Source: Rhopalosiphum padi (lineage: Eukaryota > Arthropoda > Insecta > Hemiptera > Aphididae). From it: a DNA stretch of 64,000 nt. Of this stretch, positions 38,001-52,100 are shown in pieces. The notes below the pieces were generated by a model. That model did no database searches. It saw only the letters and a program-made list of their open reading frames with translations, and was not told the origin of the DNA. A program made the position numbers and the translations under genes. Location: the NCBI RefSeq assembly GCF_020882245.1, contig NC_083598.1, positions 78,559,714 through 78,623,713 of the forward strand. The letters are read 5' to 3'. Numbering within the stretch: position 1 is the first letter of the stretch; each line of letters opens with the position of its first letter.

Positions 38001-39769
38001 TGCATACCGCGAAATCCATTTTTCAATTATTTGTAACTAATTTGAAAATTATTGACGACAGTTTGTAGCCGGTCAGATGAATTGGTGGAGTGAACTTCTC
38101 TATCGTACCGTCACCCTTAATACTCATTTTTCGTACTAATATTTTATTATTGGATTTAAATTTAACACATTATTGATTACAGTGACGAAATACTATATAC
38201 AGTAAACTAACATTCCCTTTATTTAAAAAAAAATGTAATTGTATTTTGTTTTTTATTTGTAATATAAATTGTGTTTAATAAATGATATCAATTTTAGATT
38301 GATAATAATTTAAAATCTAGTTCTTTTTGTATGATATTAATATTAATTAATATTTTTCTCGGTAAATTTTATTGTACGTTTTCTCATACAAAATGAGAAA
38401 CAACAAAAGCGTAAAAAAAATGAAATTTACTGTTTTTATAGAACTATTAGAATTTGTTTAACATATTTTTTTGAACGTTTTTGTTTTATTATTGAATTTT
38501 AATTAAAAATCTATCTAACATAAACTTTAATCTAGTCTATGAAATATAAAATGCAACTATTAGGTTACCTAATTAAAATTTTTTTTTTATAATATATGTG
38601 ATGTAAATAGATTAATATTCAGCAAATACACTTATTCTAAATAGTTTTATAATTTGTATATTTTTATAATAAATTAATATTATATATTTATTTTTTTATA
38701 ATTTTGTATTTAATTAGGTACTTAGCGGTAAAAATATATGTCCAAATACTTAGAACCTGATTCAGTCATAAGTTTATTATAGCCATTAGAATGTTTGATG
38801 AAAGGATGAAGGATATTTTAAACGTATATAGGTGTAAGACAAACAGAATATGAGTACGTGCATATGGTACAATATAGAATCTTAATATACCTATACATAC
38901 TTAATACCTAACTTAACCTAATTAATGTAGGTGTATTCGAAAGAACTCTCACGATTTCTATCAACCATATGACACGACGTGTACAACTGTACAACTCTAA
39001 TAAGAAAAAAAATAACATTTAAAATACAAAATTCTGAACATTAAGTGCTTATTGTCCTTTCGTAGTTTCATGTATATTTTTATGATGAATATATAGTTAT
39101 GATATACGTTGTACGTAATCGTATATACCATCTGTTGACCTGCTGTGTGGTATGTCCACAGGCATTACACGTAAAGGGATCCAACAAGGATTTTTCTGTT
39201 TTTCAATTAATAATAGGTAAATAATTAATTAGTAATCCCGTGTTTTTCTATTAACGTGATTTTACAAAAGCACTAAAAAACTGGATAATGGATAAAATAT
39301 ATATTTTCATCTAATACAGATTTTTGTTAAAAGTTTATTAATGTTACTATATAAGTAGATTAACGTCGAAATGCAATATAAAATATAGAATCATGTTAGT
39401 GGAAAACGATTGAAGGGTCATATTTTTTTTTAAATCTTTATTTGCGATTAGTTTCTATATTTACCTACTATATTATATTCGTATCATGTTTGAATGCTTT
39501 TATATATGCAGAGGCGTGGTCAGAAATGTTCTGTGGGTTGTGGTGGATGGAAGCATATATTTTTTTATAAATCCTAAATATAATTATATTTATTTAAAAT
39601 ATAGACGATAGTTCGTTAAAATAAAAGTTTGGTTATCTTTGTTATCAAAAAGTTAAACTGTTTTTGCTAAGAATCATTTTTCATGACATTAAATGATTTT
39701 TTATAGAATTCTAATTAAACACATTCATTACAATACAAATCGTACTCAATGAAGATTGAAGAAATGAAG

Positions 39770-39826
39770 ACTGAAGAGGTACTCTTGACTTATATTGTAC
39801 AACAGAGCGGTTACTTACTTTTCTTT
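39770..39826. repeat. Dispersed repeat, copy 2 of 3
   Basis: attgtacaacagagcggtta followed by cttacttttc matches the copy at 880-935 and, in reverse, the copy at 57928-57975. It is diverged and shorter at one side. Confidence 0.45.
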
Positions 39827-42800
39827 TTTAAATATTTTTTATTATTACAATTTTTAAATGTTCCTTTGAATGATAATTAACAATGTCGATGAATACATTT
39901 TTAATTTAATATTCTGGCAGAATATTTTTCTGAGGATTTAAATGTATAAACATTTTAGACGAGTATATATTATGTGCAGTTAACATTGAATTACCTAGTT
40001 ATTAGTAAGTATTTACAATTTAAATTAGCGAAGTGGCGTGGCACAGGGTTACCTAGTGTTGGTCTACTACTACACCCACTTTAACTTATAAAGTAAATGT
40101 TAATTAATTTTAGTTGAATAATAATTGATTTTGAAACTTTTTTCAAATCAAGTTTTAAATTATTTTAAAATTAGCAGACTTGCAGATCTTGTACAACATC
40201 GCATAATAATATAAACAATCATAAATTAAGTGTCTATATATAATATATTATAATTATTACAGTATAATAACCATAATTGTAATATTTGCATACCTACAAT
40301 TAACCCGGCCAGATGTAGACCGACAACACGCGTTTCCATCTCGACCAGATTACCAGGAAAAAATCAGTTTCTGTGTACTTTCAATAATATAATTAAACAA
40401 AATATTTACGGGAAACACAATAACCATGACGCGGTTGCTACCCATAACCACAGTACTAGAATCGTGTTTGGGGGCTACACGTGTGAATGAGCCACGCGCT
40501 CGTGGTAGGTATATTTATTCTCTACCACGTGTGCTTAATAATATATTAATATATTATCATATTGCTTGATGCCCCTGTCGGTACGACACAATAGTTATTA
40601 TATTATACACTTTATCGCGTCCAAAAATAATGATTGTTACACGCGCGAATTCAGACTTTTGAGCTCCGATGATAGTGTGTTATATGAATTTATATTATGT
40701 TATATTGTAATACGTACTAATACACAGTGTACGAAATTCTTAATTTAAAAGTAGACTACAAGACGTATATAATGGCGAGTCGCGAATATAATACCGTTTG
40801 TTTCCAATTGTTGCGCACTGCGTGACAAGTGAATGAGGGGGGGAAATAAAATTACTTTTTTTCAAGTATTATTAATATATATTTCCAACATATATTATCA
40901 ATTCGGTAGTGCTAATAACGAGCGACGGTATGTATTATACACGTATGTATATAATTTGGAATTCACGCATGACGCAGAGAGACCCCACAGCCACGCAGTC
41001 ATTTTGGCAAGTCGATCCGGTACATGGGCTTAGTGGTGAATGATTGTGCAACGCAACAATATACCTACGTATTACGTTTTCAATATTATTCTCATATAAT
41101 ATAATATATAATGTGTATATCTAATTAGGTATTTATACTATAATATATGCGTACGCACATGTCAATTGGCAGTTGATACCGGTAGCGATGTACGATTAAA
41201 ATATAAACGTGTTAGCAATGGTAAAATAGTGGCGAGAGAGAGAGAGAGTTCGATCGGAGTTTTTGTTGAGCGGTCATAAATTAAATTGTAATAATTTTTT
41301 TTGGTATGGATAATGTAACAATATCATTGCGATATTTTTTTAAATAATATTATTATATATTGTGTAGTTTAACGCTATTTCACGCGAAGACACTTTATAG
41401 ATAATAAGGGTTTTAAATCCTAAGGCCTTAGGCCCTTAAGGGTTATAAATTATCAAAAATCTTACATTTCTACCTAAAATTTTGTTATCACGAAACATTC
41501 TTGAATCTTGATCCATTCAAATTTTGAGTTTTTTTTTTAATATGATATACTTACGTATAATCTAGAGTAATTATTACAATACTTTATATTTTTTCAACAA
41601 AATGTAATTTGTACTGTTATGTTTAATTTTTTTCTATTCCAAATAGCAATTCAAATTTTTAATTTCACACTCCTCAGCAGCATATTATCTTAGAAATGTA
41701 AGATCTGACCACGCATATACTATATTTATTAGATATTGAAATATTATGATTATTTTTTATAAAAATTTAAATTTTAATTAGACAGAGTGAAATGGTAAGC
41801 GATATTTCGCGTAATTTGTGATAAATTACTCCTATTATATTTTATAAACTAAATATATAAAACTTATATTAATAAATATCTTTAATATTTTATATTGAAT
41901 AGGTAAAATTATCTGCTTTAGCCAATAACAAATAAGGCAATACACAATATATTAATATTATAATATGTATTGTATACTTATACTTTCCAAAAAGGGTAAA
42001 TACTTTAAAAAATATTGAGTGCTTACTGTTATTATTTAAAATAAATAAGAATCATTATTCAATAATGTATATTTTATTAATTATGTACCTATGCACCTGG
42101 CCGAAATTGCGATGTTTTCTTCTTTTATTTATAAGAACTAAAATACGATAAATAAATCGAATGTTTTGAAATATATATAGATATTTAAACTATTTATAAT
42201 AATATTTATGTGCTAAATCTATTGAAGTACCTACTTGTAAAATCCGGTCGCTATATTTCATATCATTTTCGAATGCAGTTAGGCAGTAAAAAGAATAATG
42301 ATTTCGTATGCAACCGGAGGGCCGGATGTTGTAGGTTGAGGAAATAATATATCGTATACGTATCGCAGTGATTAAAAAATATTAGGTATATACAGTACAA
42401 TATATTCACCGGAAATCCATTTAACGTAAAATACTGTTATGAGTGTATTTTAAAACCTATTAACGCTTTTGGAAAAATATTTGTTATGCATTATTTTAAA
42501 GTGTTAAAAAACAAAATGTTTCTAAAAACATGATATTGTTTACTATTTGTTTGTCGTTATCATTAATACATTTTTTTAAATGATAAATGCTTCTTGATTC
42601 TTTACTTCAAAGAACAATAGTTTTCGGAATACTTTGATTAATAAAAATCTAATTTCGAATGAGTAGTTTATGAGTTATGATTACCTAGTTAGATTTTTAA
42701 GTTTTAACGAATTGAGTGGTATAGGGATACCCTGCAAAATATTGTGTGAAACGACTTAGTGTTTTCTGTAATAATGAATCTATATTTATGTTAAATGGTT

Positions 42801-42976
42801 CACCTTGTATATAGGTACACGGTAATATTGCTAGAAATAAATTATATGCCTACCACGTGTAGCCCGTGTAAGTACATGTTTTTTTTTTTTGAAACATGAG
42901 ACTTAATTTCATAATCCTGTCATTCAATTCGTTCACAGACATAGTAATTACTAATACATAATTATTATTTTACGAT

Positions 42977-42990
42977 CACGTGTGACGTCA
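42977..42990. promoter_or_regulatory. Abutting E-box and CRE in the GPCR intron
   Basis: CACGTG (42977-42982) is followed with no gap by the perfect CRE palindrome TGACGTCA (42983-42990). bHLH factors bind the first and CREB/ATF bZIP factors the second. Another CACGTG lies 118 bp upstream at 42854. Two palindromic sites in tandem in AT-rich DNA suggest an intronic enhancer, but no function is shown. Confidence 0.4.
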
Positions 42991-45900
42991 TGTAACGATA
43001 ACCTATGCGGTGTAACGGGGCAACTGTATAGCCACCTCTGGGAGCTTCCGTCATCATTACCTGTTTACTGGTGTAAACGTGTAGTGAGTCATTTACAGTG
43101 TCATAATATTTTGTTTCGTTTGTGTGGTGAGGTAGGGGAAGGTGATGTTAATTTTTTACATTAATATTTCCTTTGAATTTTTCGTATGTATTACAAGCAC
43201 CACTCAATACAACTATTGCACGAATATTATAGGTAAATATTATAAAAATAAAATTACATAATATTTAAATGATACATCGATAATATAAAAGAATACAAAT
43301 TTAATATTTCAGTCACGACTACAGTAGTTTCCTGTAACATTTTAGTATATATATATATGTACTCACACACTTATGACTAAAGGGTAAACATAAGTTTTGC
43401 TATTCTGTGCTAAAGTATTTGCTCGGAATTTGGCAATATTTGGCAGTATTTTGTTAAAAACTGTTGTTACTACAATTTGTATTTCCTATTTACTGTTTAT
43501 ATTAAAAAAAATCGTTTTATATTTTATGTTTTCACCTTTATTTTTAAATTTAAAACTATACACAATAATTTATTTCCGTAAAATAATATGTTTTCTCGTA
43601 GTTCTAAGTTACTGTTATGCCATATATTGCATACATTTCGAAATATAATATTTTAAAATAAGTTATGAGCATTTTTAAATATTGTAACGTTTTACACGCT
43701 TATAACTAACGAAGCTAAATAATATAATTGATTAATGTTAATTTTATATTATGTTATATACATTTGTGAGATAGACTAGATAGAGGCAACATGCGGGATA
43801 GACGTCTTCTTAAAGTACTCGTATACCTACTTGTCAGTTAGATATATAGGAAAACATTCGAGTTACTTAGTAAATTTTATTATATTTATGTGAGTAATTT
43901 TCTAAAATTAATTTTAAATATATAATATCGGGGCAAAAACAATTGCGGGGATATAACTATTTATATAGTTTTGAAATTACTATGCAGCTGCATTACAATT
44001 TGTGCGTAACCAATTGAGACGCATATGCCTATTTAAACAAAATTATATTAGTTTGTGTTGTGTCATTGGCCGTGTACTGTGGCTATTATTTTAACAGACG
44101 TACAGTAGTTGTTTGGCGATCGTTCTGTTTATCGATTGTAATTTGTAGTTTACCATTATTAACAGTCAGATCGTTACAATGTTCACTATCGTCGAAGTCT
44201 CTAATTAATGTGTAATTCTCTAGTGAGTTAAGACATTTTTTGAATATATGAACGGAAAGATTACATTCTACTGCCACTTACCTCGACTACTACCGTGGAC
44301 TATAAATTAGTACACAATGTTAAATAACACAAACATTTTAAGTTCGTATTTTAATTCTTATACGTTGCGATTTTCAGAAAAATTATCCGTTAAATAATTT
44401 ACAGTTGAAGGAAGAAGATTATTTGAAAAATATAAGCTTGTATCTCCGCTAGACACTACTTAAGTAGTACAACAATTTTTAGAAATTTAAAAATATAGTT
44501 AAAAGTATATTAACAATTCCAAAATTCAGATTGTATATCTTATTTTAATAACTGCATTATTAAACATATACAAGGGGGTGAGTATTCTTGACGAATCACG
44601 CTTTGTTTTTAATTTATATTGAAAATGCAATTTTTTAATTCTTTTAAGTAAGCTTATTAGTTATTTTATTTTATTATTTATGTTTCCCAATAGGTACTGG
44701 TAAAATCAATATAACCTATATAATATACTTGACATTTTTAAACTTATAGTCGTTTTTACTTTTAGTAATCTATCTAATTTACGTCTTACACAATTATTTT
44801 TTTTATAATGACAAAAGTTATACAATTATATAGGTAAATAAGTGTTGGATATTACGCAGATAAAATAAACGATATTCAATATTGTATAATAAAAAATACA
44901 AAAGTATACGTATAATACTAAGTTGTATATAGGAAGCATTAAAGAAGTTCTTGTAGCCGCGGGTACAAATAGTTTGATGTTTTATTCATCTTGACTCCGC
45001 TGTGCGCCACGGGATTTAATAATTTAAAAATATGTTTTGTTGAACATTTTCAAATTACAGGACTCGTATGAAATCATCATGGTATTTTAAATTATATATT
45101 CTATTTTTGAATACATTTTTCTTTGATTATTTGTAATATATATATTATATATTATTGTTTTAATGGTTATAGGATGCCGATGATTACTAAAATATTATTG
45201 AAAATAGTTGTTTAAATTTTTCTCATAGAACATATTTACACGCTATATTTTGTGCTATATTATAATATATTAAAAAGTAAAAACCCAAACCCGATTTTAC
45301 TAGATAATTTTTGGCATACTATCTTTAAGTCAATTTAATATAATATAAAACGACATTATTATAGATAAATCGCGTATGTGAAACATAGAACATATTTTGT
45401 TTTCACGTTAATATATCCAAAAGGATATTGCAGTATTTTTGTGATTATTGGTGACTAGTAGTTAATCTTAGAAAATTTATATTTAGCATTTATTTTATGG
45501 ACCACCTATATGTTACAAATTTATTACCATTTCTAAACCAATAATATTTATATCTATTTTTAGAGTCTTGGAACATAAAATTCTAACACCTCGAACGAGT
45601 GAAGTAATATATTAGAGTATTTATGTGTACAGTGTATACTGAAGGTGAATTAAATGAGTAATGTTTGATCAATAGTGTTCGAAATAACGCAATGTATGGC
45701 TGTGTATAGTAATAAATAAATGGAAACTATTACACAATCTAAAAAAATATCTAGTCGATTAAATAATATTGATTATATTTTTTAATTGAAATAAGCTTAA
45801 CAGTAAAAAAAAAAAAAAGAAAAAAAAACGATACATCAATAATGAAATATCTAATTGTTGAAACTTGACTATTATTTTAAAATGTTTATTCATACGAATA

Positions 45901-46379
45901 CGTCCGTTTTTTTGTATAATTTTCTGCACAGTACAAAGCTAGACGCAATTAATAACGATCAAAAGGTCTACTGTAATAAAATGTATAAAAATTGTCTCAT
46001 TTGTCGAGTAGTATAAATATATATATTGTATATACCTATAAATACTATTCATCTGATGACGCTGTAGCATTCCGTTATAACTATCGGCGAGCGAGTGTGT
46101 TATTGCAGCGTTCAATTATATATGTACATTAATATTTAATATAATATGTAGTATTATACATTTTACTCGTGTAATTATATCAAATACTACTCATTGTAAA
46201 TGATGACGATTTCTAGTCATTGAATCGAACACTGATTTTTTTTTCAAATTACCTAGTTTCATTAGAAAAATATGTCTGTAGACTTAAATTGAAATTAAAT
46301 ATAAAAAAGACCCCCTCTTAAAAGTATAAAACCAGTACAAAATAATACAAATCCTCGTAAGAATAACGAACATCACACT

Positions 46380-47540
46380 ATAATAGCTGGCTAGTAATAG
46401 AAAAAGAAACGTTGTACTCGTTGTCTGGAAGGCAACGGCATCGGACGAAACCAGAATTTAGTTCATTTTCAATTCAGAGTTCAAACGTTAAACACGACCA
46501 CACGAGAGTAAATATGGCTGCAGTCTACGAATCAGCCAACATAAATTAAATCGAATAGGTGCACCGACTCACTGTTGTTATTAACGAAATCATCGGTAAT
46601 CGTATATTATCGCAATATGTACAATGATTTCGTGCATTGAAGATACAGCAGTTGACGAACCGACGACGTACGTAAAATTGCAGTTCTCAGTTGAAGCCAT
46701 CGGATAGGACGACAGGGGGTAGGTACCCCTGAGAAGGAGGAGGCACGGAGTTTGGCGATAAGTCACTAACGCGCATTTTCCGGCATCCCGTGGAGTGACG
46801 AGTTCACGGGTGTCGCGTGCTAGGTTATATGGACGCGTTACACTGGGGGTAAGCCGAACCGCACCCGCCTTTTACAATCGAGCGGCCCGACGGCGACCCG
46901 GTCGCTGTATTATAAGCGGTACCGGAGTGGACAACCGAGTGCTACCTTATTATAACGGCACCAACAGCAGCTATAATAGCAATCTTTACTAATTTACGAG
47001 AGATCGACAATTAATCGTTACGTAACAATGCGACCGACTGCTCGGTGGACACGAAACGTCACGGATAACGGTATATATAGTCAGAGCGAGAATGTACTGC
47101 ATCGCGCGTACAAAGGTATAACGACAAATGGTATAAAAGTTGGAACAGCCGGCGAAGAAGCCGGACAACGACGATAAAAACATTAAAAACGTTTAACGTC
47201 GAGTGAGTTGCCGGTCACGGACTATATTGTTATGTGATATTAACGTCAATACGTCATTGATAACAACGGAACAATTACAAGGTGACCGGCTAGCGTTTGC
47301 ATCACCGGCGAAGACGCGCGATTTCGATGTGATGCGTCGTCCGGTATAATAGTGAATTTAACGGGTAGGTATTCATAACGAAACTGATGCGCCACCAATA
47401 ACACACGAGGTTGACTCGTGTGATGGTAATGCAAATTACATACCAAAACGTTAGACGAATGGTGAATCGTCGGGCGACCGTACATTTTACGCACCAAAAC
47501 GATACATGGTTATGAGTGTACAAAACACTCGCCACACGAT
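46380..47540. promoter_or_regulatory. CpG-rich island inside the GPCR intron
   Basis: This stretch of about 1.1 kb is much richer in G+C and CpG than its surroundings (for example gcgcattttccggcatcccg and gagcggcccgacggcgaccc). It has TATA-like words at 47071-47078 (TATATATA) and 47132-47139 (TATAAAAG on the plus strand). Open frames in it are short and unlike proteins. It may be a promoter with first exon of an unannotated transcript or an intronic regulatory region; direction is undetermined. Confidence 0.35.
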
Positions 47541-48708
47541 CTACACTAATTCATTTTTAATCATATGTATAACATTTGTTTTTTCCATTTATATAATAAA
47601 ACTTTTAAAAGATTATAATCTTCAAAAGACTTAACATTCTTAGTGAAGATATTCTTAACATAATGGCTAAAATTTCGCGAAAATTAGATTTAGTATTGTA
47701 ATATTTTTTTTTTATATCAATGTTTATACTCAAAAAAAGTAGGTGTAGTACTTAAGTAGGTATAGCTAAAAAATTTCGTATGTTTATTAAAAAAAAAGTT
47801 CTATTTTTCTATAACTGATTTTCAAAAACACCCCCCAAAACTTTTTTCTGCGTACGTCCCTGAATACTGTACATCATTTACAGTATTTGATTATGTTATG
47901 GTTATGGGATTTGGGCTAGTGAGACGAAATTTGTCAAATGCTACTGTAGTAGCACTGTAGCAATATAATAGATTCAACAAAAACCTACACAGATAGGTAC
48001 GAGTAAATACAAAATAAATATATGTAACAATATAATATATGTAACATTATTCTTTTCATGAGGTAAACGATTGCTATAAAAAGAAAGAAAATAGTCTAGA
48101 TTGATTTAAGTTTAAATTATTTTTAAATTTTCACTTTTTTATTATTATTATTACTATTAGGCGATTATTCTTTGATTTTTCTCGAAATAAGTTTATTTAT
48201 TGATAATAAATATCGCTTATCAGTTGATGATCTGACAGGAGCTAGGGGGCCCCATCGATCGCGGGGTCCTAGGCACGTGCCCAAAATGCCCAATGGGAAA
48301 GAAGTGCCTGACTATGCCAAGAACGATTGCCGGTAGAAGTAGCAAACACGCGTTTAGCCACACCAATATGCAAACAAGCTCCGCGTTGATTCACAAACCA
48401 CGAATTCGGGTTCACAGCTACGTCGTCTGTCGTATGGCGTTCCCCTTTTATGGTATTCCGATTGGTCGTTTTAATCGTGGTATCATTCACTAACCACGAT
48501 CTACCGCGAGTTGGCCGAGTTCAAAACTGTTTTTTAGACAGCGCACGTCACGACAGACGACGAGGCTGTGCGTCCGGCTCGACTTTACATCTAACCTGAC
48601 CGGCACGTGACGTATTATCGTTACCGTATACCACGGTGTACCAACCACCGGTACGTCGTATATCGTGACGCGAAGACCTAACCGTATGCCGTATGCGCGT
48701 GTACGTAC

Positions 48709-49161
48709 CTGCGGCGTGGAACCGTTGGTGGGCGGCGACAGGCTGTTCCGGGACGCAGTGTGGACGGCGGTGGACCGATGCGAGACGGAGTGTTCGATCC
48801 GCCGTCGGGTCTTGTTCAACTTGTGGAATATCCGCTGGTAGTGGTAGACGAACAGCGACAGCGGCAGGATGCAGGACAGCGACACCACGGACACGGTGAA
48901 CACGATGGACATCTTGAACGTGTCGTTCTTGGGGAACACCAGCGTGCACACGTTCACCGCGGTGCCGCCCATCACGGCCTGCTCGTGGAACCAGAACGGC
49001 ACTGGCATGAACACCGCCAGCGCGATCAGCCACGTGAGCACGGTGAGCACGGTGGCACGGCGGGGAGTCAGCTGAGATCGGTATGGCGGCACGACGATGC
49101 ACCGGTGCCGGTCCATGCTGATCAGCGTCAGCGTCCACAGCAGCACGAAACCGCAAACGAA
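48709..49161 (-). CDS. Class A GPCR, exon with TM3-TM5 (gene continues to the right)
   Basis: The exon has exactly 151 codons, phase 0 at both ends, between an acceptor (cgtcgttttcgcag) and the donor CAG|gtacgt. TM3 is about residues 1-22 with DRH at 17-19 in place of DRY, TM4 about 36-57, the second extracellular loop carries Cys72 (NVCTLVFP), and TM5 is about 82-107. A basic third loop follows (KLNKTRRRIEHS). The partner Cys at the top of TM3 would sit about 25 residues before the DRH Arg and so belongs to the preceding exon. No TM1-TM2 exon with the same high GC is seen up to 64000. Expected role: plasma-membrane receptor signalling through G proteins. The subfamily is not recognised with certainty. 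Confidence 0.88.
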
Positions 49162-52100
49162 CTGCGAAAACGACGAAAAAGTCACGTTAAAATTATCTCG
49201 AAACAATCACGATCGTGATATTATATAATATTATATTTAATTTGTCAGACTATAACGGTCAGTGCTATTTTCTTTTTGGAAATCCGTTATCATCTACCAG
49301 AGCACGTGTCGACTTCGTTATTAGTAGCTTATCTGACAACCTTATACTAGTATAAGTACAAAATTATTTTTATTCGCGATTTTGACAAAATTCGTTAAAA
49401 TTTTGATTTTTAACGCCTATAAAAAATTGTTGTAGATTTATGTTAAACTTTTATTTTATTTCTATTAATAATAATTTATGAGGAATCTTATATTAAACTT
49501 TTAAGCTTTTCGATAGATCAAATATTTTTTTATTGACTCTAATAGAAAAAAAAAAAATAAAAAAAACATATCGTAGATTTAAATTGTGTATATTATAGAC
49601 AATTAAATCTGCGATATTTTTATTAAATAACTTGATTAGAGTTAAAATATTTTAAAAATTATTCCATTTGTAGAAAGTCAAGGTAAAATATTTGATAAAA
49701 ATTGTTGTCATACTATTCGCTTGACAATATTTTATTTTTTTGGATTTGCTTAAATAAACATGATACTAAAATACGTCAATTATAACACATAAATTAATTT
49801 AAGATCTGTGTTATATGAACAGCTTCAAGAACAGCTCGTAATATAAGATGATTAAAAAATATTGCGTTCAACTAAGTAGGTAAGTAGTATTTTTTTAGAA
49901 GGTCTTCCCCAGAATTCAACCTTGGATTCGCCACTGATAACAACCAATGTTTGTGTCGTTATGACCGGTCTAAAATTGTCGGTTGCAGTCACCATAGCTA
50001 AACCAGGTACATTCAATTTCATTGACTCAGTAAAATTATGGTTATGTTTGCAGATATGCTCGAGGTCGCGATCTCTTTGAATTGAACTGTACATTTAAAT
50101 TGAAATATTTGTCGCGTCTAGTGACGACGTGAGGCCCTTATTTTCTATGGAATATGCGTGAATTGGTGAACGTGCGTATATATACATAGGGATTGGCAAT
50201 TTGTGGCAAAATCATTATATTATTATTAAATAATTCAAACTATATATTATAAACTAAAATTGAAATCGCAACATGTCTCAATAGTATACACCACAATTTA
50301 TAATATAATGAATAAGAATTAATATTAAAATATTTTACAGCGTAAGTTCCATTTGGAAATTATTATTACGTTTTGCAAGGTATAGAGAACTTATATCGTG
50401 TAATAGTTGGTATGGGTATATTATACTATATTTTATACTGAACTAGATTATTTTTTAATGAGCTATACTTCTCTTTTATAGTTTTATTGATTTTATAAAT
50501 AAATTATGATAATATTTGATGGGTAAAAACGTACATTTTATAAAATAGGTATAGTATTAAATATATTTTAATTTTAAAAACTTTACGTCTACTTATACAC
50601 ATAATATAATATATTCATAAAAATTTTTTAAATATATATGTGGTACTTGAATTTATTCTATATACCCTCGATTCATGATCGCCCGATTGCCATATATTAT
50701 AAATTTATCATTTATAATCGTTCGCAATCAATTTAATGTGAAATAATAGAACATATTATATTCTTAACGATATAATAAATAAAGACTATATAATGACATA
50801 TATATAATACGATGTTCTAATTTTTAATTTTAATTTTAATTTCGTATTCCGCGCAATAAATAATAGAATTATGTATTATTAGATAGATGACAATTATTTT
50901 AGTATTGTGGATATTTTCCTTCATAACCACAATCTTTTAGTATTTTATTTTACATTTAAAATTTGTACGATTACCTATAAATTACCTATAAAGCTAGAAA
51001 CTTTAAATATAATAGTAAATTATCGTATGGTAGGACATCGGTCGATGATATAATAATTGTTATTGATCGTACATTTTAAATGTTGTTTCTGGTGTAATAT
51101 TACGGAAAAGTATATTGATTATTGATTCGATATCTTGATGTTTTAATAATTATAATAAGATATAGTTGTTACAACTGTTATATTACTTATATTATTTATT
51201 AAATCAAAGTTGACATGAATATGAAATATACACTGTATAGAGTGGAAAGAGTTTTAATTACGTCACATTAATTACCTAATTATAATATTATCCAGATTAC
51301 TTATCGTTTGTTCTACTGATTTTATTTTATTTGACCTTGAGTATCTGTAACCGGATAATAATACCTTTAAGTCATTGGGTGACGATATGATTGGGAATGT
51401 TTATTTATATTTGAGAATGAATAATTGCTTTAGGACAGAAAATGGATTCAATATTTTTTCTTTAAGTCGACCAATCTGAGACTTACGAGAAGAACATTCG
51501 CTCATGACAATATAATATTGTTCTGAAATTGAGAGCTGTTCTTATGTTCTGTAAAATAATTAAAATTTATCGTAGAAGTTGACAAGGTATATAACCATTA
51601 TAACCTAATAATCAAAAAGTATTAAATACTGTGATATGTACTTACAAAGTTGTCGGATGCCATATTCTGAGTGATTTTAGATAAAAAAAAAAAGAAAGAT
51701 AGCATTTTTATTATGTTGTTATTATTTATTGTAGTAATGTATTACATTGTATAAGTGCGCACAGCACTCGCAAAATAATGAATTGGCTCGATAACAACAA
51801 ATAAATATTAAAAACATTGTTGAAAAATAAATCGTTGTGTTGTTTTCGGCAATTGTTAAACTCAGAGAAGTAGTACCTATGATATTAAACATGAATGCTA
51901 TTATGATTATTATATTATAAGTAAAAACAAACAAGACGACGACGATGTTAACAATTAGAGCGTGGGATAAGAGAGAGAAAATACGATTTACAAGTAAATT
52001 ATTGGTAATATAAAATAAATTAAAAACATATTGGGCCTAAGCCTTAAGGTGTATATTTCCTACTTCCCGCTAGTTTATCTTATATTATTATGAACTTTAA

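Larger units (their letters stand above)
35014..48708 (-). other. 13.7-kb intron of the GPCR gene
   Basis: Bounded by a consensus donor read on the minus strand (CAG|gtacgtac, GT at 48708-48707) and an acceptor ending at 35014. No further exon of the receptor is recognisable inside. It contains CACGTG E-boxes (35139, 40478, 40526, 42854, 42977, 48274, 48604), an E-box fused to a CRE (42977-42990), a GA microsatellite at 41235-41249, a CpG-rich island at about 46380-47540 and copies of dispersed repeats at 39770-39826 and 43660-43740. A frame at 44086-44277 on the minus strand has a protein-like composition but no start and no compatible splice phase. Confidence 0.75.

Noticed and set aside
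44086..44277. 63-codon minus-strand frame as an alternative GPCR exon
   Set aside because: The composition looks protein-like, but the only nearby acceptor (ggcag) would read TAG in the required phase 0, and there is no ATG. Not supportable as an exon.
47800..47865. Transposon end reading CAGGGACGTACGCAG on the minus strand
   Set aside because: It looks like the edge of an aphid repeat, but there is no partner end or duplication, so it is not listed as an element.
48548..49218. Long frames at 48548-49156 (-) and 48760-49218 (+)
   Set aside because: Shadows of the TM3-TM5 exon in other frames; the same high GC explains their length.
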